A stretch of 64,000 bases of DNA from Helicobacter pametensis ATCC 51478. Its GTDB lineage: Bacteria; Campylobacterota; Campylobacteria; Campylobacterales; Helicobacteraceae. Under the pieces are notes generated by a model. It made no database searches, was not told the DNA's origin, and saw nothing but the letters and a program-made list of their open reading frames with translations. The DNA is taken from positions 1-64,000 of the forward strand of contig NZ_JADE01000008.1 in NCBI RefSeq assembly GCF_000518225.1, read 5' to 3'. The number at the start of each line of letters is the position of its first letter. Within the stretch, counting starts at the first letter, position 1. A program made the translations under genes and the position numbers. Positions 1-9,673 of this stretch are shown one piece after another.

Positions 1-998
1 ACCCTCATCCCCTCCAATTTCCCCTTCTCTTGTAATTCTTTGTAATAGTAAGAATGCAAGATCGCTAGCTCTTCCTCCCCCATATTTCCATCAATCATCG
101 CTCCCAATGCTCCCTCAATTGCAAACACAGACATATAGATATGAGTGATGAGTAAAGCAATGATGGCAAATCCTAAGACATTGTGAATAATGGCACTAAG
201 TCTTAGAGCATTGATGGGAGCAAGCTGAAAGTAAAGAAGTGCACCTGTAGCAATCATGATAAATCCTCCCACAGTGCAAGTCCAAAACCACATCTTCATC
301 CCAGCATTAAATTGTCCAGAAGGAATGGGAGTGGAGATGCTTTTGCCTTTTGTGAGATAGCCTCCTAGCATCAAAAGCCATTTGAGATCATAAGCTTTAG
401 GCAAGCTTGCCTTCACCCACATCAAAAACATCAAAGGACCAAAGATGGTAAATCCAATGGTTGCAATCCCATGTAAATCTCTAGCCAGTCTGACAAATGT
501 CCCTCCACCAAGCTTTGCTCCAAACACCATAATCAGTCCAGTGATACAAATCACAATAAAAGGCACAGCAGCAAGCCAATGGATTGCGATGTTGTAATTG
601 GAGAAGATTTTGTATTTCACTCCATGAGAGAAGCTCTTGGATTTGAAAATCATTAGATGTGTTGCAAAAGCTAAGGGCACAAGAATAATGATTGCCAAGA
701 AAATGGGAGCAAAGAATTTGTTTTGTAAAAGGGTGAAGAGCTCACCTAATCCAGTGACACCCTCAATCCCTTTGATGGGTTCTCCATTTCCCAAAACCCC
801 TATAGTCAATCCTTGCATCTCTCTCACACTTCCACTGACTACTCCAGCTGTTGGGGAATCAACTCCCCAATTTTTGATTTGCTCAATTTGTTTCACTCCA
901 TAGATATGAGTGTTGGGAGAGAAATCAATGGGTTCTTTGACTTCTTTACTCACACCAAAGGCAAAGAGCAAGAAGCATACACACAACAATACTCTCAT
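1..998 (-). CDS. fdhC: Formate dehydrogenase cytochrome b subunit (gamma), partial at window edge
   Basis: Membrane cytochrome b that passes electrons from periplasmic formate oxidation to the quinone pool. I translated 332 codons running off the left edge. An N-terminal signal-like segment (residues 1-17) precedes a periplasmic stretch, then four hydrophobic helices near 95-115, 138-160, 177-195 and 236-258, with more beyond. Candidate heme ligands are His140 (IAIHW), His176 (DLHG), His272 (IHN) and His286 (THIY). The start is set by AAGGAG five bases upstream of ATG, nine bases after fdhB. The C-terminus is missing, so full length cannot be judged. Confidence 0.92.
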   Translation of the reverse strand, partial: MRVLLCVCFLLFAFGVSKEVKEPIDFSPNTHIYGVKQIEQIKNWGVDSPTAGVVSGSVREMQGLTIGVLGNGEPIKGIEGVTGLGELFTLLQNKFFAPIFLAIIILVPLAFATHLMIFKSKSFSHGVKYKIFSNYNIAIHWLAAVPFIVICITGLIMVFGAKLGGGTFVRLARDLHGIATIGFTIFGPLMFLMWVKASLPKAYDLKWLLMLGGYLTKGKSISTPIPSGQFNAGMKMWFWTCTVGGFIMIATGALLYFQLAPINALRLSAIIHNVLGFAIIALLITHIYMSVFAIEGALGAMIDGNMGEEELAILHSYYYKELQEKGKLEGMR

Positions 999-1007
999 CT
1001 CTTCTCC

Positions 1008-1640
1008 TTAATCGCCATAAGCCTTGGACCAAGTATAAGGAATCTTTGGAGTTCCACTTCCTCTAGCAATAGCACGATGACGGATGATTTCACTCACCTC
1101 TTCACTGCTTCCAGCCAAAAGTGCTTTTGTTGAACACATTGCAGCACACATCGGAACTTTTCCTTCAGCGATTCTGTTTTGTCCATAGAGTTTGTATTCT
1201 TCTTCAGAATGTGTCTCTTCAGGACCTCCTGCACAGAATGTACATTTATCCATCGTTCCACGAGAACCAAAGACATCAGATTTAGGGAATTGTGGTGCTC
1301 CAAAAGGACAGGCATAGAGACAATAACCACATCCAATGCAAGTCTTTTTGTCATGCAAGACAATCCCATCTTCTCTAATGTAGAAGCAATCCACTGGACA
1401 GACTTTGGCACAAGGAGCATCAGAGCAATGCATACAGGCAATAGAGATACTTTTCTCTTTGCCCTCAATCCCATCATTGAGTGTGACAACTCTTCTGCGA
1501 TTGATTCCTACAGGAAGATGATGAGCTTCTTTACAAGCCACATCACATCCATGACAATCAATGCATCGATCCTCATCACAATAGAATTTGATCCTTGAAT
1601 GACTTTGGAGGGTTGAACCTCCAGAAGTTAATGCACTCAT
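1008..1640 (-). CDS. fdhB: Formate dehydrogenase iron-sulfur subunit (beta)
   Basis: Electron-transfer subunit of 210 residues carrying four [4Fe-4S] clusters between FdhA and cytochrome FdhC. Four cysteine groups are visible: CIDCHGCDVAC (about residues 27-37), CMHC...C...CPVDC (about 69-85), CIGCGYCLYAC (about 101-111), and CTFC paired with CAAMC (about 134-170). The protein is shorter than E. coli FdnH and lacks an obvious C-terminal membrane anchor helix, as expected for this family in Campylobacterota. It starts at ATG with an AGGAG box, 10 bases after the fdhA stop, so it is in the same operon. Confidence 0.95.
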   Translation of the reverse strand: MSALTSGGSTLQSHSRIKFYCDEDRCIDCHGCDVACKEAHHLPVGINRRRVVTLNDGIEGKEKSISIACMHCSDAPCAKVCPVDCFYIREDGIVLHDKKTCIGCGYCLYACPFGAPQFPKSDVFGSRGTMDKCTFCAGGPEETHSEEEYKLYGQNRIAEGKVPMCAAMCSTKALLAGSSEEVSEIIRHRAIARGSGTPKIPYTWSKAYGD

Positions 1641-1650
1641 TTACTCCTCC

Positions 1651-4452
1651 TTATGCTTTTTCTATACGGCATAGACCGCATTTGGTTTCGGGGCATGCTG
1701 TGTTGTAATCAAATCCATAGCCCACGACCAAAGATGCCGCTTCTCCGATCGCATAAGGTTTTGTGCCAGATGGGTAACGATCAAGTAGGCTTTTTCCACT
1801 ATAAACACCAGAGAAATTTTGTGGCATAAAGACACTGTGTTCATCAACTCTATAGGAGAGTTTGGCTTTGACTAAAATTTTGGTTCCACCTACTCCATGC
1901 ACCCATACATCATCCCCATCTCCTATGTTGTAGTTTGCTGCTGTGTTTGGATGGATTTCTACAAACATTGTATGTGCAATCTCTGCGAGATATTTAGCAC
2001 TTCTTGTTTCTGTGCCAGTTCCCATATGCGCGACAAGTCGACCAGTGAGCATATTGAGTGGATAATCTTTTTTCCAATCATGATCTTGCTCACTTTTAAA
2101 TTTGACATTGGCTCTAAAGAGATTTTTCTTGTCTGCAAATGTAGGATATTTGGAGATCAAATCTTGGCGGAATGAATGCAGAGGCTCTCGATGGCGTGGA
2201 ATCTGATCTGCCCAATTCCAGACAACCATTCTAGCTTTTCCATTTCCATAAGGACAGATGCCTGCCTCAAGCGCTTTTTCTACCAAAATATTGGTATCTC
2301 CAGTTGCAAATGTAGTGCCTTTTGTTGCTTCTTTTTCTTTCTCTGTGAGCTTGATTCCGAGAATTTTTTCGATATTTTCTGCTGAGATTGCTGGATGTCC
2401 GGCAATTTGAGAGTTTGGAAGTTTGTTTTGGCTAAGAAGACTTTGTCCATCAGGAGATTTTTCTCCCCATCTCACCCTAAAGCCCATTCCCCCTTGCATA
2501 ACAGGAATTTGATCATTATACATCACAGGAGTCCCTGGATGTTTTTCGCTCCAGCATGGCCATGGAAGTCCATAGAATTGATCTTTCATGGGGCCAGTTC
2601 CAGCCAAAGTGACATTGTTGAATAGGTGCCAATGATCACAGTGAGATTTTAATCGCTTAGCACTCATACCTTGCAATCCAATGCTTCTAATGCTTTGAGC
2701 CATCTCTGTAGTGGCATCATCAGGCCAAATAAAATTCTCTCTCCCCTCTTTTTTGGCAATTTCATAAAGTGAGCGCTGAAATTCTTCTTTGAATCCTAGT
2801 CTTTGCGCAAGATCAAATAAAATCTCATGATCTTCTCTGCACTCAAACATCGGTTTCATCACTTGATATCGCCATTGATAGGAGCGATTTGTGGCAGCGA
2901 CTGATCCACTTGTCTCCATCTGAGAAGCTGCGGGCAACAAAAAGAGATTATCTGTTCTTTCTGTGATTACGGCTACATCATTGACATATGGATCGATGAA
3001 AACAACAAGCTCCATTTGATCAAGGGCCATTTTGGTTTTATCAAGTAGTGAGGTTGTTGAGATCCCATTACCAATGACGACAAGGGCTTTGAGGGGTGTG
3101 TTGGCATTGTGTGTAAAATTCTCTTCATCCAAAACACCAAAACGCCAAGTGGAGAGAGCATAGCCTGTTTTTTCCATCATTTCTTTTGATGCAAATCTAC
3201 TTTTCATCCATTCATAATCCACTTTCCAATGATTGCAAAAATGCTTCCAAGCCCCCTCACCCAAACCATAATATCCAGGCAAAGTATCTGAGAGATTCCC
3301 CATATCTGATGCACCTTGGACATTATCATGTCCTCTCAAAATATTAACTCCCCCGCCATTTTTGCCAATATTTCCAAGAAGCATTTGTAGGATGGGCATG
3401 ATTCTTGTGTTATTTGTCCCCACAGTATGTTGAGTTAGTCCTTGATTCCAAATGAGTGCTGCGGGTTTGGCTTGTGCCATTTCTTTTGTCATATTGATGA
3501 TAGTTTCTTTTGCGATGCCTGTGATGTTTGACACTTCATCTAAAGGATATTTTTCTGCTTCTTTAAAAATCTCTTCATATCCATAAACACGCTCTTTGAG
3601 ATATTTTTCATCATAGAGTTTGTTTGCCTTGATGTAGTTGATCATTCCATAGACTAGGGCGACATCAGTTCCGCTTCTGATGCGTATAAACTCATCAGCC
3701 TTTGCAGCAGTTTTGCTGAAATGTGGATCAATACAAACAATCTTGGCTCCAGATTCTTTGGCTCTTAGGAGATGAACCATTCCTACTGGGTGATTGACCG
3801 CAGGATTTGCACCGATAATGAGAATGTATTTTGAGAATCTCATATCTCCAAGGTGATTTGTCATCCCTCCATAACCAAATGTATTCGCCACACCGGCGAC
3901 TGTTGGAGAGTGTCAAACGCGCGCTTGATGATCGATATTGTTTGTTCCAAAGAAAGCTGCAAACTTGCGAATATAGTAGCTTTGCTCATTGCTTACTTTG
4001 GCAGAACCGATAAACATCACACTATCTGGGCCGTATTGGGTGCGAATCTCATTGAGCTTTGTGCCAATTTTATCCATCGCAGAATCCCAATCTGTTCTTT
4101 TCCATTCTCCATTTATTTTTTCAATAGGATAGCGCAAGCGGGTTTCGCTTCTAGCACGATCAATCATATCCGCTCCCTTGCAGCAGTGTCCTCCTTGTGA
4201 GATTGGATGATCTTGAGCGACTTCTTGACGCACCCACACACCATCTTTGACTTCTGCAATGATTCCACATCCTACAGAGCAGTGGGTGCAAACAGTTTTG
4301 ATCTTTTGAGATCCAGGGTAGGCATTTTTTAATTCTTCACTATTTCCTTCTTTGAGAACCGTTTCTTGGGCTCCAATGATATTTCCAATTGAAGAAAATC
4401 CGGCTAGGGCTGACATTTTCATGAAAGTACGACGAGAGTTTGTTGTCTGCAT
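1651..4452 (-). CDS. fdhA: Formate dehydrogenase catalytic subunit, selenoprotein with in-frame TGA (Sec180)
   Basis: Molybdopterin enzyme of 933 residues that oxidises formate in the periplasm. A simple ORF scan breaks it at TGA (3913-3915), but the frame continues without loss on both sides: HQARV-Sec-HSPTVAGVANTFG matches the selenocysteine site of E. coli FdnG/FdhF-type enzymes. A Tat signal (NSRRTFMK) lies at residues 4-11, then a [4Fe-4S] motif CTHCSVGC...HCCKG, then the molybdopterin and C-terminal MGD-binding domains. I chose ATG 4452 because AAGGAG lies six bases upstream. ATG 4470 overlaps the previous gene and lacks a box. A hairpin just after the TGA fits a bacterial SECIS. The selA/selB/selC genes are not in this window. 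Confidence 0.95.
3885..3915 (-). promoter_or_regulatory. SECIS element and Sec (UGA) codon of fdhA
   Basis: On the minus strand the TGA codon (3915-3913) is followed after 13 bases by a perfect hairpin, stem TCGCC/GGCGA with loop GGTGT (3899-3885). Bacterial SECIS elements are small hairpins just 3' of the UGA with a G-U rich apical loop that SelB reads. Position and loop agree with E. coli fdhF/fdnG. Seen directly; function is inferred from the family. Confidence 0.85.
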
Positions 4453-4466
4453 TTTGAGCTCCTTAG

Positions 4467-4655
4467 TCATTTTGCATTTGCATAGTATTCTTTCCAGTAT
4501 GGAGTGTTTCCATTGTAAAGAATCTCTTTTTTCTGATTTTTATTTTGAGCGGATTTTGAAATCTCGCTCCCACATCCAGCCAAAACCAATCCACCAGCGA
4601 CGAAAGATGAAGTCTTTATCGTGGTTTTTAAAAATTTACGACGCGAATTCGTCAT
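4467..4655 (-). CDS. Small Tat-signal (lipo)protein of the formate dehydrogenase operon
   Basis: A 62-residue protein with a twin-arginine signal (NSRRKFLK, residues 3-10) and, after the hydrophobic stretch, a lipobox-like LVLAGC. It may therefore be a Tat-exported lipoprotein. The mature part is short and charged (KNQKKEILYNGNTPYWKEYY). Proteins like this sit next to fdhA in Campylobacter and relatives. Exact role is unknown; assembly or anchoring of the enzyme is a guess. I chose ATG 4655 because AAGGAGG lies five bases upstream, rather than ATG 4679. It runs into fdhA, whose RBS overlaps its end. Confidence 0.85.
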   Translation of the reverse strand: MTNSRRKFLKTTIKTSSFVAGGLVLAGCGSEISKSAQNKNQKKEILYNGNTPYWKEYYANAK

Positions 4656-4696
4656 AGAAACCTCCTTATGCCCCCACATAAAGACAAATGATGTTT

Positions 4697-5278
4697 TTAT
4701 GTCAGGGCATGTTGTAGTTCAAGTTCAAAGGCCATAAATTCTTCTAAAATCTTGCCCACAGCATGATAAGTTGGACTTTGATTTTGCAAGGAGAGGGCAT
4801 TGGTGATGTGTGGTCCTAGGGGTTTGATGCATTCTTCAAAAACTTGATTGGACTGCTCCTTATTTTCTTTGAGAAGTAGAAATTTCATAAATAGACACAA
4901 AATGCCAAAGTGATCTTCATTCTCCTTTGTGATTGAGCGATCTAGAAAAAAGCCTGATTCCTTAAGAAGTGCTTTGACTTGCAAGAGAGGATTTCCTCCT
5001 AAGTATCCATTTTGATAGTGCGAGAGATAAAGGGAGATAGATGTCTTAAATGGGAGAGCAAAGAGCTTTGTGTATTCTTCTTGGAGATGTGTGAAGTTCT
5101 GATAGAGATTGGTTTGAATGGTTTGATAAAGTTTAAGATCACATAGAGGTGCTTTGGAAAGGATATCGATTTGTTGTAGCAAAATATCTTTTTTGTTGAT
5201 TAAGAGCTCATAGATGAACAAGTTAGAGAAGAAATCATAGTAGAGAATGCGGCTAGGGTTGAAGGTTTTGGGATCCAT
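4697..5278 (-). CDS. TorD/DmsD-family chaperone for formate dehydrogenase
   Basis: Cytoplasmic chaperone of 193 residues, all-helical composition, with the family motifs EEYTKLF...P (about residues 68-77) and E-x-DHFGIL (about 120-126). TorD-like proteins hold Tat-exported molybdoenzymes until cofactor is inserted. Its place as first gene of the fdh operon, 41 bases ahead of the small Tat protein, points to FdhA as the client. ATG 5278 is the only good start. Similar genes lead the fdh operon in Campylobacter jejuni. Confidence 0.85.
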   Translation of the reverse strand: MDPKTFNPSRILYYDFFSNLFIYELLINKKDILLQQIDILSKAPLCDLKLYQTIQTNLYQNFTHLQEEYTKLFALPFKTSISLYLSHYQNGYLGGNPLLQVKALLKESGFFLDRSITKENEDHFGILCLFMKFLLLKENKEQSNQVFEECIKPLGPHITNALSLQNQSPTYHAVGKILEEFMAFELELQHALT

Positions 5279-5309
5279 AATGTCTGCCTTTGATGCTTAA
5301 GTGCAGAGC

Positions 5310-5317
5310 ATTTTATC
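5310..5317 (-). promoter_or_regulatory. Probable -10 box of the fdh operon
   Basis: On the minus strand GATAAAAT, an extended -10 preceded by a T-rich run, lies about 32 bases upstream of the torD-like ATG. This fits the Helicobacter vegetative promoter form (good -10, poor -35). No start site mapping is available. Confidence 0.5.
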
Positions 5318-5408
5318 AAAAAGTCATAGAAAAATTATCTTTTTATAATTTTAATAAACCAAAACTTAACCTAAGAAATTCCAAGAAGCCCGTGTGCATC
5401 GCCATGAT

Positions 5409-5419
5409 CCCCCCCCCCC
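5409..5419. repeat. Homopolymer C11 (G11 on minus strand) upstream of the fdh operon
   Basis: Eleven consecutive C on the plus strand in the 178-base gap between moaA (ends 5457) and the torD-like gene (starts 5278). It is about 90 bases upstream of the predicted fdh -10 box and is not inside a recognisable gene. On the minus strand it lies in a tiny frame starting MTMEGGGG whose continuation depends on tract length. Tracts this long slip during replication in Helicobacter. Confidence 0.9.
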
Positions 5420-5456
5420 TCCATTGTCATTTTTGATGCAAAAGGAGAGAGTGTAT

Positions 5457-6425
5457 CTATCCTCCAGTGTAGTAAAAGGCGCGTGCGCTATGTTCATTTT
5501 GATCCAAATCCCATTGATTTTTTTCTGGTTTATTCTTGACTGAGAGGCGGATAGATTCTCGCATTTTTGCCAAATCTCCTTCAAGGATGCCCTCTTTTGC
5601 ATCAACAGCTTCTTGATAATAAAGGCATGGACAGATGGTGCCCTCACTTGTAAGTCTGATACGATTACAGCTTTTGCAAAAATCATCATTATGGGGGGCG
5701 ATGATTCCAAAGATTGCATTATTTTCTGCAAGCTTGAAGCTTTTGGATGGTCCAAGGGTTTGTTTGGGAATCTCTAGGATTTTGTATTTTTGTGAGATGA
5801 TTTGAAGAATTTCAGCCTCATTCAATCCTCTAAGTTTGGAATTGGCATGGTGATTTTCCATAAATTCGATGTAGCGCAAAGTCATATTTCTTTGACTAGC
5901 ATACTCAAGCATGGGAATGATTTCATCATCATTGATTCCTTTGAGTGGAACCATATTGAGCTTGATGGGGAATCCGACTCTTTGAGCCTCATCGATCCCC
6001 TCTAGGATTTGAGGCAAAACATCACGCTTAGAGATGACAACAACCCTAGAGGGCTTGAGAGAATCAAGAGAAATATTGAGACGATCTAGACCAGATTCTT
6101 TGAGGGATTTGGCGTATTTTTTGAGAAAATATCCATTTGTAGTCAATGCAAGCTCAATTGAAGGGGCATAAGAACGAATTGAGGCAATGAAACTAGAAAG
6201 ATCCTCTCTAAGTAGAGGTTCTCCTCCTGTGATTCTGATTTTTTTGATCCCCTCATCGATAGCGACTTTGACAAACTCAAACATTTTATCAAGAGGGATC
6301 AGAGAATCTTTGTCTAAGAAATTCTCTGGTGTGTCGGGCATACAATACTGACATCGGAAATTGCATTGTTTGGTGACGGAGATTCTAAGGTATTCAATCT
6401 TACGATCAAAGGAATCAATTAGCAT
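5457..6425 (-). CDS. moaA: GTP 3',8-cyclase (molybdenum cofactor step 1)
   Basis: Radical SAM enzyme of 322 residues that, with MoaC, converts GTP to cyclic pyranopterin. The N-terminal cluster motif CNFRCQYC lies near residue 20. The C-terminal cluster motif is present as CKSCNR...CPC, and the protein ends in GG, the conserved MoaA tail. I chose ATG 6425, with AGGAG seven bases upstream, over an upstream ATG 210 bases away that would add non-homologous sequence. It is divergent from mobA and next to the fdh operon, whose enzyme needs the cofactor. Confidence 0.94.
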   Translation of the reverse strand: MLIDSFDRKIEYLRISVTKQCNFRCQYCMPDTPENFLDKDSLIPLDKMFEFVKVAIDEGIKKIRITGGEPLLREDLSSFIASIRSYAPSIELALTTNGYFLKKYAKSLKESGLDRLNISLDSLKPSRVVVISKRDVLPQILEGIDEAQRVGFPIKLNMVPLKGINDDEIIPMLEYASQRNMTLRYIEFMENHHANSKLRGLNEAEILQIISQKYKILEIPKQTLGPSKSFKLAENNAIFGIIAPHNDDFCKSCNRIRLTSEGTICPCLYYQEAVDAKEGILEGDLAKMRESIRLSVKNKPEKNQWDLDQNEHSARAFYYTGG

Positions 6426-6453
6426 ACTTGCTCCTATTATTAGGGTGCGTTGG

Positions 6454-6474
6454 AAACATATTTTCATTATGTTT
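6454..6474. promoter_or_regulatory. Inverted repeat between moaA and mobA
   Basis: AAACATA-TTTTCAT-TATGTTT, seven-base perfect arms, lies in the 126-base gap between the divergent molybdenum cofactor genes. A second perfect hairpin (AAAAAC-AGATC-GTTTTT) lies at 6489-6505. Either may be an operator or a leader hairpin. No known site was recognised. Confidence 0.35.
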
Positions 6475-6551
6475 TTGGGAATATAACGAAAAACAGATCG
6501 TTTTTGTTTTAAAACTTCATAATTCTTTTGAGTTTGAGGATGGGAGAGAAA

Positions 6552-7139
6552 ATGATTGATCGGACTTGTGTGATTTTGTGCGGAGGGAAAAGCTCTAGGA
6601 TGGGTAAAAACAAGGCTTTGCTTCCCTTTGGTCAAATGACTTTACTCGAAACTTTGATCATCAAATACAAGCAGATTTTTGAAGAAGTGTATTTGTGCTG
6701 CAAGGAGGGGCAAAAGGATCTTTATCGTTCTCTGGATGCACCTCTTTTGCTTGAAGAGAGTGAGATTTTTTCTCCTATGTTTGGATTGCAAAAGGCACTT
6801 TGTTCTTTGCATAAGAGTATTTTTGTGGTTTCTGTGGATTGTCCATTTTTGCTTGAAGAACATTTTGTGCGACTTAAAGAGCATTTTATAGAGGAGAAGT
6901 ATGATATTGTCTATGCTCAAACAGCACAAAAGTCACATTTTCTTATCGGTATCTATACTCCACAAATTTTAGAAGCTCTTGAGGAGAAAATTTTGAGGGA
7001 AGATTTTAGAATGTCTAGTTTTGTCTTGGATCAACGAAATTTACCCGTGATCTATGAAGATGAATCAATCTTTAGCAATCTCAATACGCCAGAAGACTAT
7101 GATAGGGCCTTGGAGAGGATGAAATATGGCAGCAGATGA
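6552..7139 (+). CDS. mobA: Molybdenum cofactor guanylyltransferase
   Basis: Transfers GMP from GTP to molybdopterin to make the bis-MGD cofactor that FdhA requires. 195 residues. The nucleotidyltransferase start LCGGKSSRMGKNKALLPFG is at about residues 8-26, with a later SVDCPFL metal-binding motif near 97. I prefer ATG 6552 (GGGAGAG just upstream), which puts the family start next to the N-terminus; ATG 6528 or 6540 are possible. It overlaps flhB by 14 bases. Confidence 0.92.
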   Translation: MIDRTCVILCGGKSSRMGKNKALLPFGQMTLLETLIIKYKQIFEEVYLCCKEGQKDLYRSLDAPLLLEESEIFSPMFGLQKALCSLHKSIFVVSVDCPFLLEEHFVRLKEHFIEEKYDIVYAQTAQKSHFLIGIYTPQILEALEEKILREDFRMSSFVLDQRNLPVIYEDESIFSNLNTPEDYDRALERMKYGSR

Positions 7140-8214
7140 AGAAAAAACAGAAGCCCCTTCTGCTAGAAAGATTGCCAAAGCTAGAGAAGAAGGAAATGTT
7201 GCCAAAAGTCCAGAAGTTGTAGGATTTTTGGGGCTTATTGTGGGGTTAGCTCTTATTTTTTTACTTTTTACTTATTGGCTTGAAGGATCTCAGAGGGTTT
7301 ATCGTGAGGTGATGCATCTAGTCAATCATGAGCTGAGTGTGCAAGATGCCCTAAATCTTTTTCTTTCTTTGACTTATCAGACTTTTTTGTTGATTGCGCC
7401 TATTTTTCTAGCCTTGATCATTGGTGGAATCTTGGGCAATGTATTGCAATTTGGACTTTTATTTGCCCCCAAAACAATCATTCCGAAATTTTCCAAAATC
7501 AATCCCATCAAGGGAATCAAAAATGTCATTTCTCTCAGAAAGCTTATAGAGGGATTTTTTATCACTTTCAAAGTTTTGCTGGCTTTTAGCGTGGGTTTTT
7601 TGGTTTTTGTGAGTTTTTTGGATGAGATTCCTATGATGAGCAAAACGGATGTTTTCGGGCAAATGGTTTGGTTTAAAAATAAGGCTTTGCTTCTCATTGG
7701 GATTTTGCTTGTTTTGTTTGCTGTCTTGTCTTTGATCGATTTTTTGATCAAAAAATACCAGTACACCAAATCTCTTAAGATGAGCAAAAAAGAAGTCAAA
7801 GATGAGCACAAACAACAAGAGGGAAGTCCAGAGATCAAACAAAAGATTCGCCAGATGCAGCTTAAGGCTGCGATGAATCGTATGATGAAAAATATCCCCA
7901 GTGCATCTGTCGTCGTGACAAACCCTACGCATTATGCTGTGGCGTTACGCTTTAGCAAAGAAGATAAAGATAGATTTGGAGTGCCTATTGTCGTGGCAAA
8001 AGGAATCGATCATCTTGCAATTCGCATCAAGAGCATTGCTCGCGAGCATGAAATACAAGTGATTGAGAATCCTCCATTGGCTAGAGAGCTTTATGCACGC
8101 ATTGAAGTGGAGCATCCTATCGAAGATGATTTGTTTGTGGCAGTTGCGACTTTGCTCAAAGAGGTGATTAGGCTTGAGCAGCTTCAAGGGAAGAAGAATC
8201 GTTTCGAGTTTTAG
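7126..8214 (+). CDS. flhB: Flagellar export gate protein FlhB
   Basis: Integral membrane component of the flagellar type III export gate that switches substrate from rod/hook to filament. 362 residues: charged N-terminus (EKTEAPSARKIAKAREEGNV), four transmembrane helices over about residues 28-210, and a cytoplasmic domain with the autocleavage motif NPTH at about residue 266. Length is normal. It overlaps the end of mobA, so it is translated from that message. Confidence 0.97.
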   Translation: MAADEEKTEAPSARKIAKAREEGNVAKSPEVVGFLGLIVGLALIFLLFTYWLEGSQRVYREVMHLVNHELSVQDALNLFLSLTYQTFLLIAPIFLALIIGGILGNVLQFGLLFAPKTIIPKFSKINPIKGIKNVISLRKLIEGFFITFKVLLAFSVGFLVFVSFLDEIPMMSKTDVFGQMVWFKNKALLLIGILLVLFAVLSLIDFLIKKYQYTKSLKMSKKEVKDEHKQQEGSPEIKQKIRQMQLKAAMNRMMKNIPSASVVVTNPTHYAVALRFSKEDKDRFGVPIVVAKGIDHLAIRIKSIAREHEIQVIENPPLARELYARIEVEHPIEDDLFVAVATLLKEVIRLEQLQGKKNRFEF

Positions 8215-8278
8215 AAGATGTTTTTGATATCATTTTAAGTCAATCAGATCATTATCAACCTTTGAGGAATCATTGCAA

Positions 8279-9673
8279 ATGGGAAGAGTTAGAGGCTACC
8301 GAAGAAAAAGAAGCTATCGAGGCTTTTTTATTTTTTTATTTTTTGCAGCCATTATTGCTTTGGTTTATTTTGCGAGTAAATCAGATATTTTTGAGCAGAG
8401 AATGCCAGAAATACAGATGCCAGATGTTTCATATTGGAATCCTAAGAGAGAGATGCCCATTGTTTTCAGAGATGAAAATAGTATCAAAGAGTATTCAATC
8501 ATAGCTTTTGATCATAGTGGATCTAAGGTATTGGATATCAAAGAGGTTGTCTTAGATAAACCCAAAGAAGTCAAAATCAATCTTCCCATCCCAAAACTTA
8601 AGCTCCAAGAAGGAGAGAGATTGCATTATGTGATTAGCGTCACAGATTGGAGTAATGCAAATTTTTTCAGCGGTAATACACAAAAGAAAGAATTAAATCT
8701 TGTGATTGATTCGATTGCTCCGAAGGTCGATGTATTGGCTTCTTCCTTTGCTATTACTTATGGGGGGAGTGCGCTTATTGTGTTTAAGGCAGAGGATGAG
8801 AATCTTAAAAATGTCGTGTTTAGCAATGGTGTTGATGAGTTCAAACCCTTTCCTTATATTGCTAAGGGCTATTATGCTGTTCTTGTGGCTTGGCCGATCA
8901 AAAATACCTCTTTCTCTCCCACCATTATCGCCACAGATTATGCAAACAATCAGACCAAGTATCGCGTGGCTATTGTCAAGAGAACCAAAGGCTATCGCAA
9001 ATCAACACTTAAATTGCAAGAGAAGAATTTTGATCAAGTTCATAAGATGCTTTTACAGATTGGCAAACGCGATCCCAATAGCTTTGCAAATGGAGAATCA
9101 AAGTTTAAATATCTCAATGAAGAAATTAGAAGCGAAGATGAGAGTGAGATCTATCAAGCTTCCAATAGTTTTCAGATTCAGATGATTGATCATCCTTTGG
9201 TATTTGAGAGATTTTATCCCCTAAAAGGAGGGCAAGTCGTCGGATCTTTCGGGGATGCAAGACACTATATTTATAAAGAGCAAAATATCAGCAACTCTTT
9301 TCATTTGGGACTTGATGTTGCTAGCACTAAACATGCACCGATTTTGCTCTCAAATGCCGGCAAGGTGATTTTGGAAAAGAAGCTTGGGCTTTATGGTAAT
9401 ACGATTGTGATGTATCACGCATTGGGGCTTGCTTCATCTTATTCTCATATTTCGAAATTTAACTCAAAGCTAGGTGATTTCTTACAGAGTGGTTCAATCC
9501 TTGCCTACACTGGATCAACTGGATGGGCTTTTGGAGATCATCTTCATTTTGGAATCATTGTGCAGGGGCATTTTGTGCGAATTGCTGAATGGATGGATTC
9601 TAGATGGATCAAAAATAACATTACAAATGTTTTGCAAAAAGGTGAGAAAATCATAAAAGGACAAATGAAATGA
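8279..9673 (+). CDS. M23-family (LytM) metallopeptidase, membrane anchored
   Basis: Probable peptidoglycan endopeptidase of 464 residues. A basic N-terminus ([13 protein letters not shown]) is followed by one transmembrane helix near 16-36. A long periplasmic region precedes a C-terminal LytM domain with the zinc motif HLGLD near residue 340 and the catalytic HLHFG near 420. The start is ATG 8279, with GAGGAA nine bases upstream; TTG 8273 is less likely. Its stop overlaps the lpxC start (ATGA). Related Helicobacter proteins affect cell shape, but I cannot assign a specific csd gene. Confidence 0.88.
   Translation: MGRVRGYRRKRSYRGFFIFLFFAAIIALVYFASKSDIFEQRMPEIQMPDVSYWNPKREMPIVFRDENSIKEYSIIAFDHSGSKVLDIKEVVLDKPKEVKINLPIPKLKLQEGERLHYVISVTDWSNANFFSGNTQKKELNLVIDSIAPKVDVLASSFAITYGGSALIVFKAEDENLKNVVFSNGVDEFKPFPYIAKGYYAVLVAWPIKNTSFSPTIIATDYANNQTKYRVAIVKRTKGYRKSTLKLQEKNFDQVHKMLLQIGKRDPNSFANGESKFKYLNEEIRSEDESEIYQASNSFQIQMIDHPLVFERFYPLKGGQVVGSFGDARHYIYKEQNISNSFHLGLDVASTKHAPILLSNAGKVILEKKLGLYGNTIVMYHALGLASSYSHISKFNSKLGDFLQSGSILAYTGSTGWAFGDHLHFGIIVQGHFVRIAEWMDSRWIKNNITNVLQKGEKIIKGQMK

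Noticed and set aside
6426-6551. ModE-type or Moco riboswitch control between moaA and mobA
   Set aside because: There are two hairpins and a TATAACGA half-site, but no full ModE site or riboswitch core could be drawn.
7377-7932. Long minus-strand frames opposite flhB (also opposite fdhA, infB and glmS)
   Set aside because: Shadow frames of strong genes; composition and lack of RBS argue against coding.
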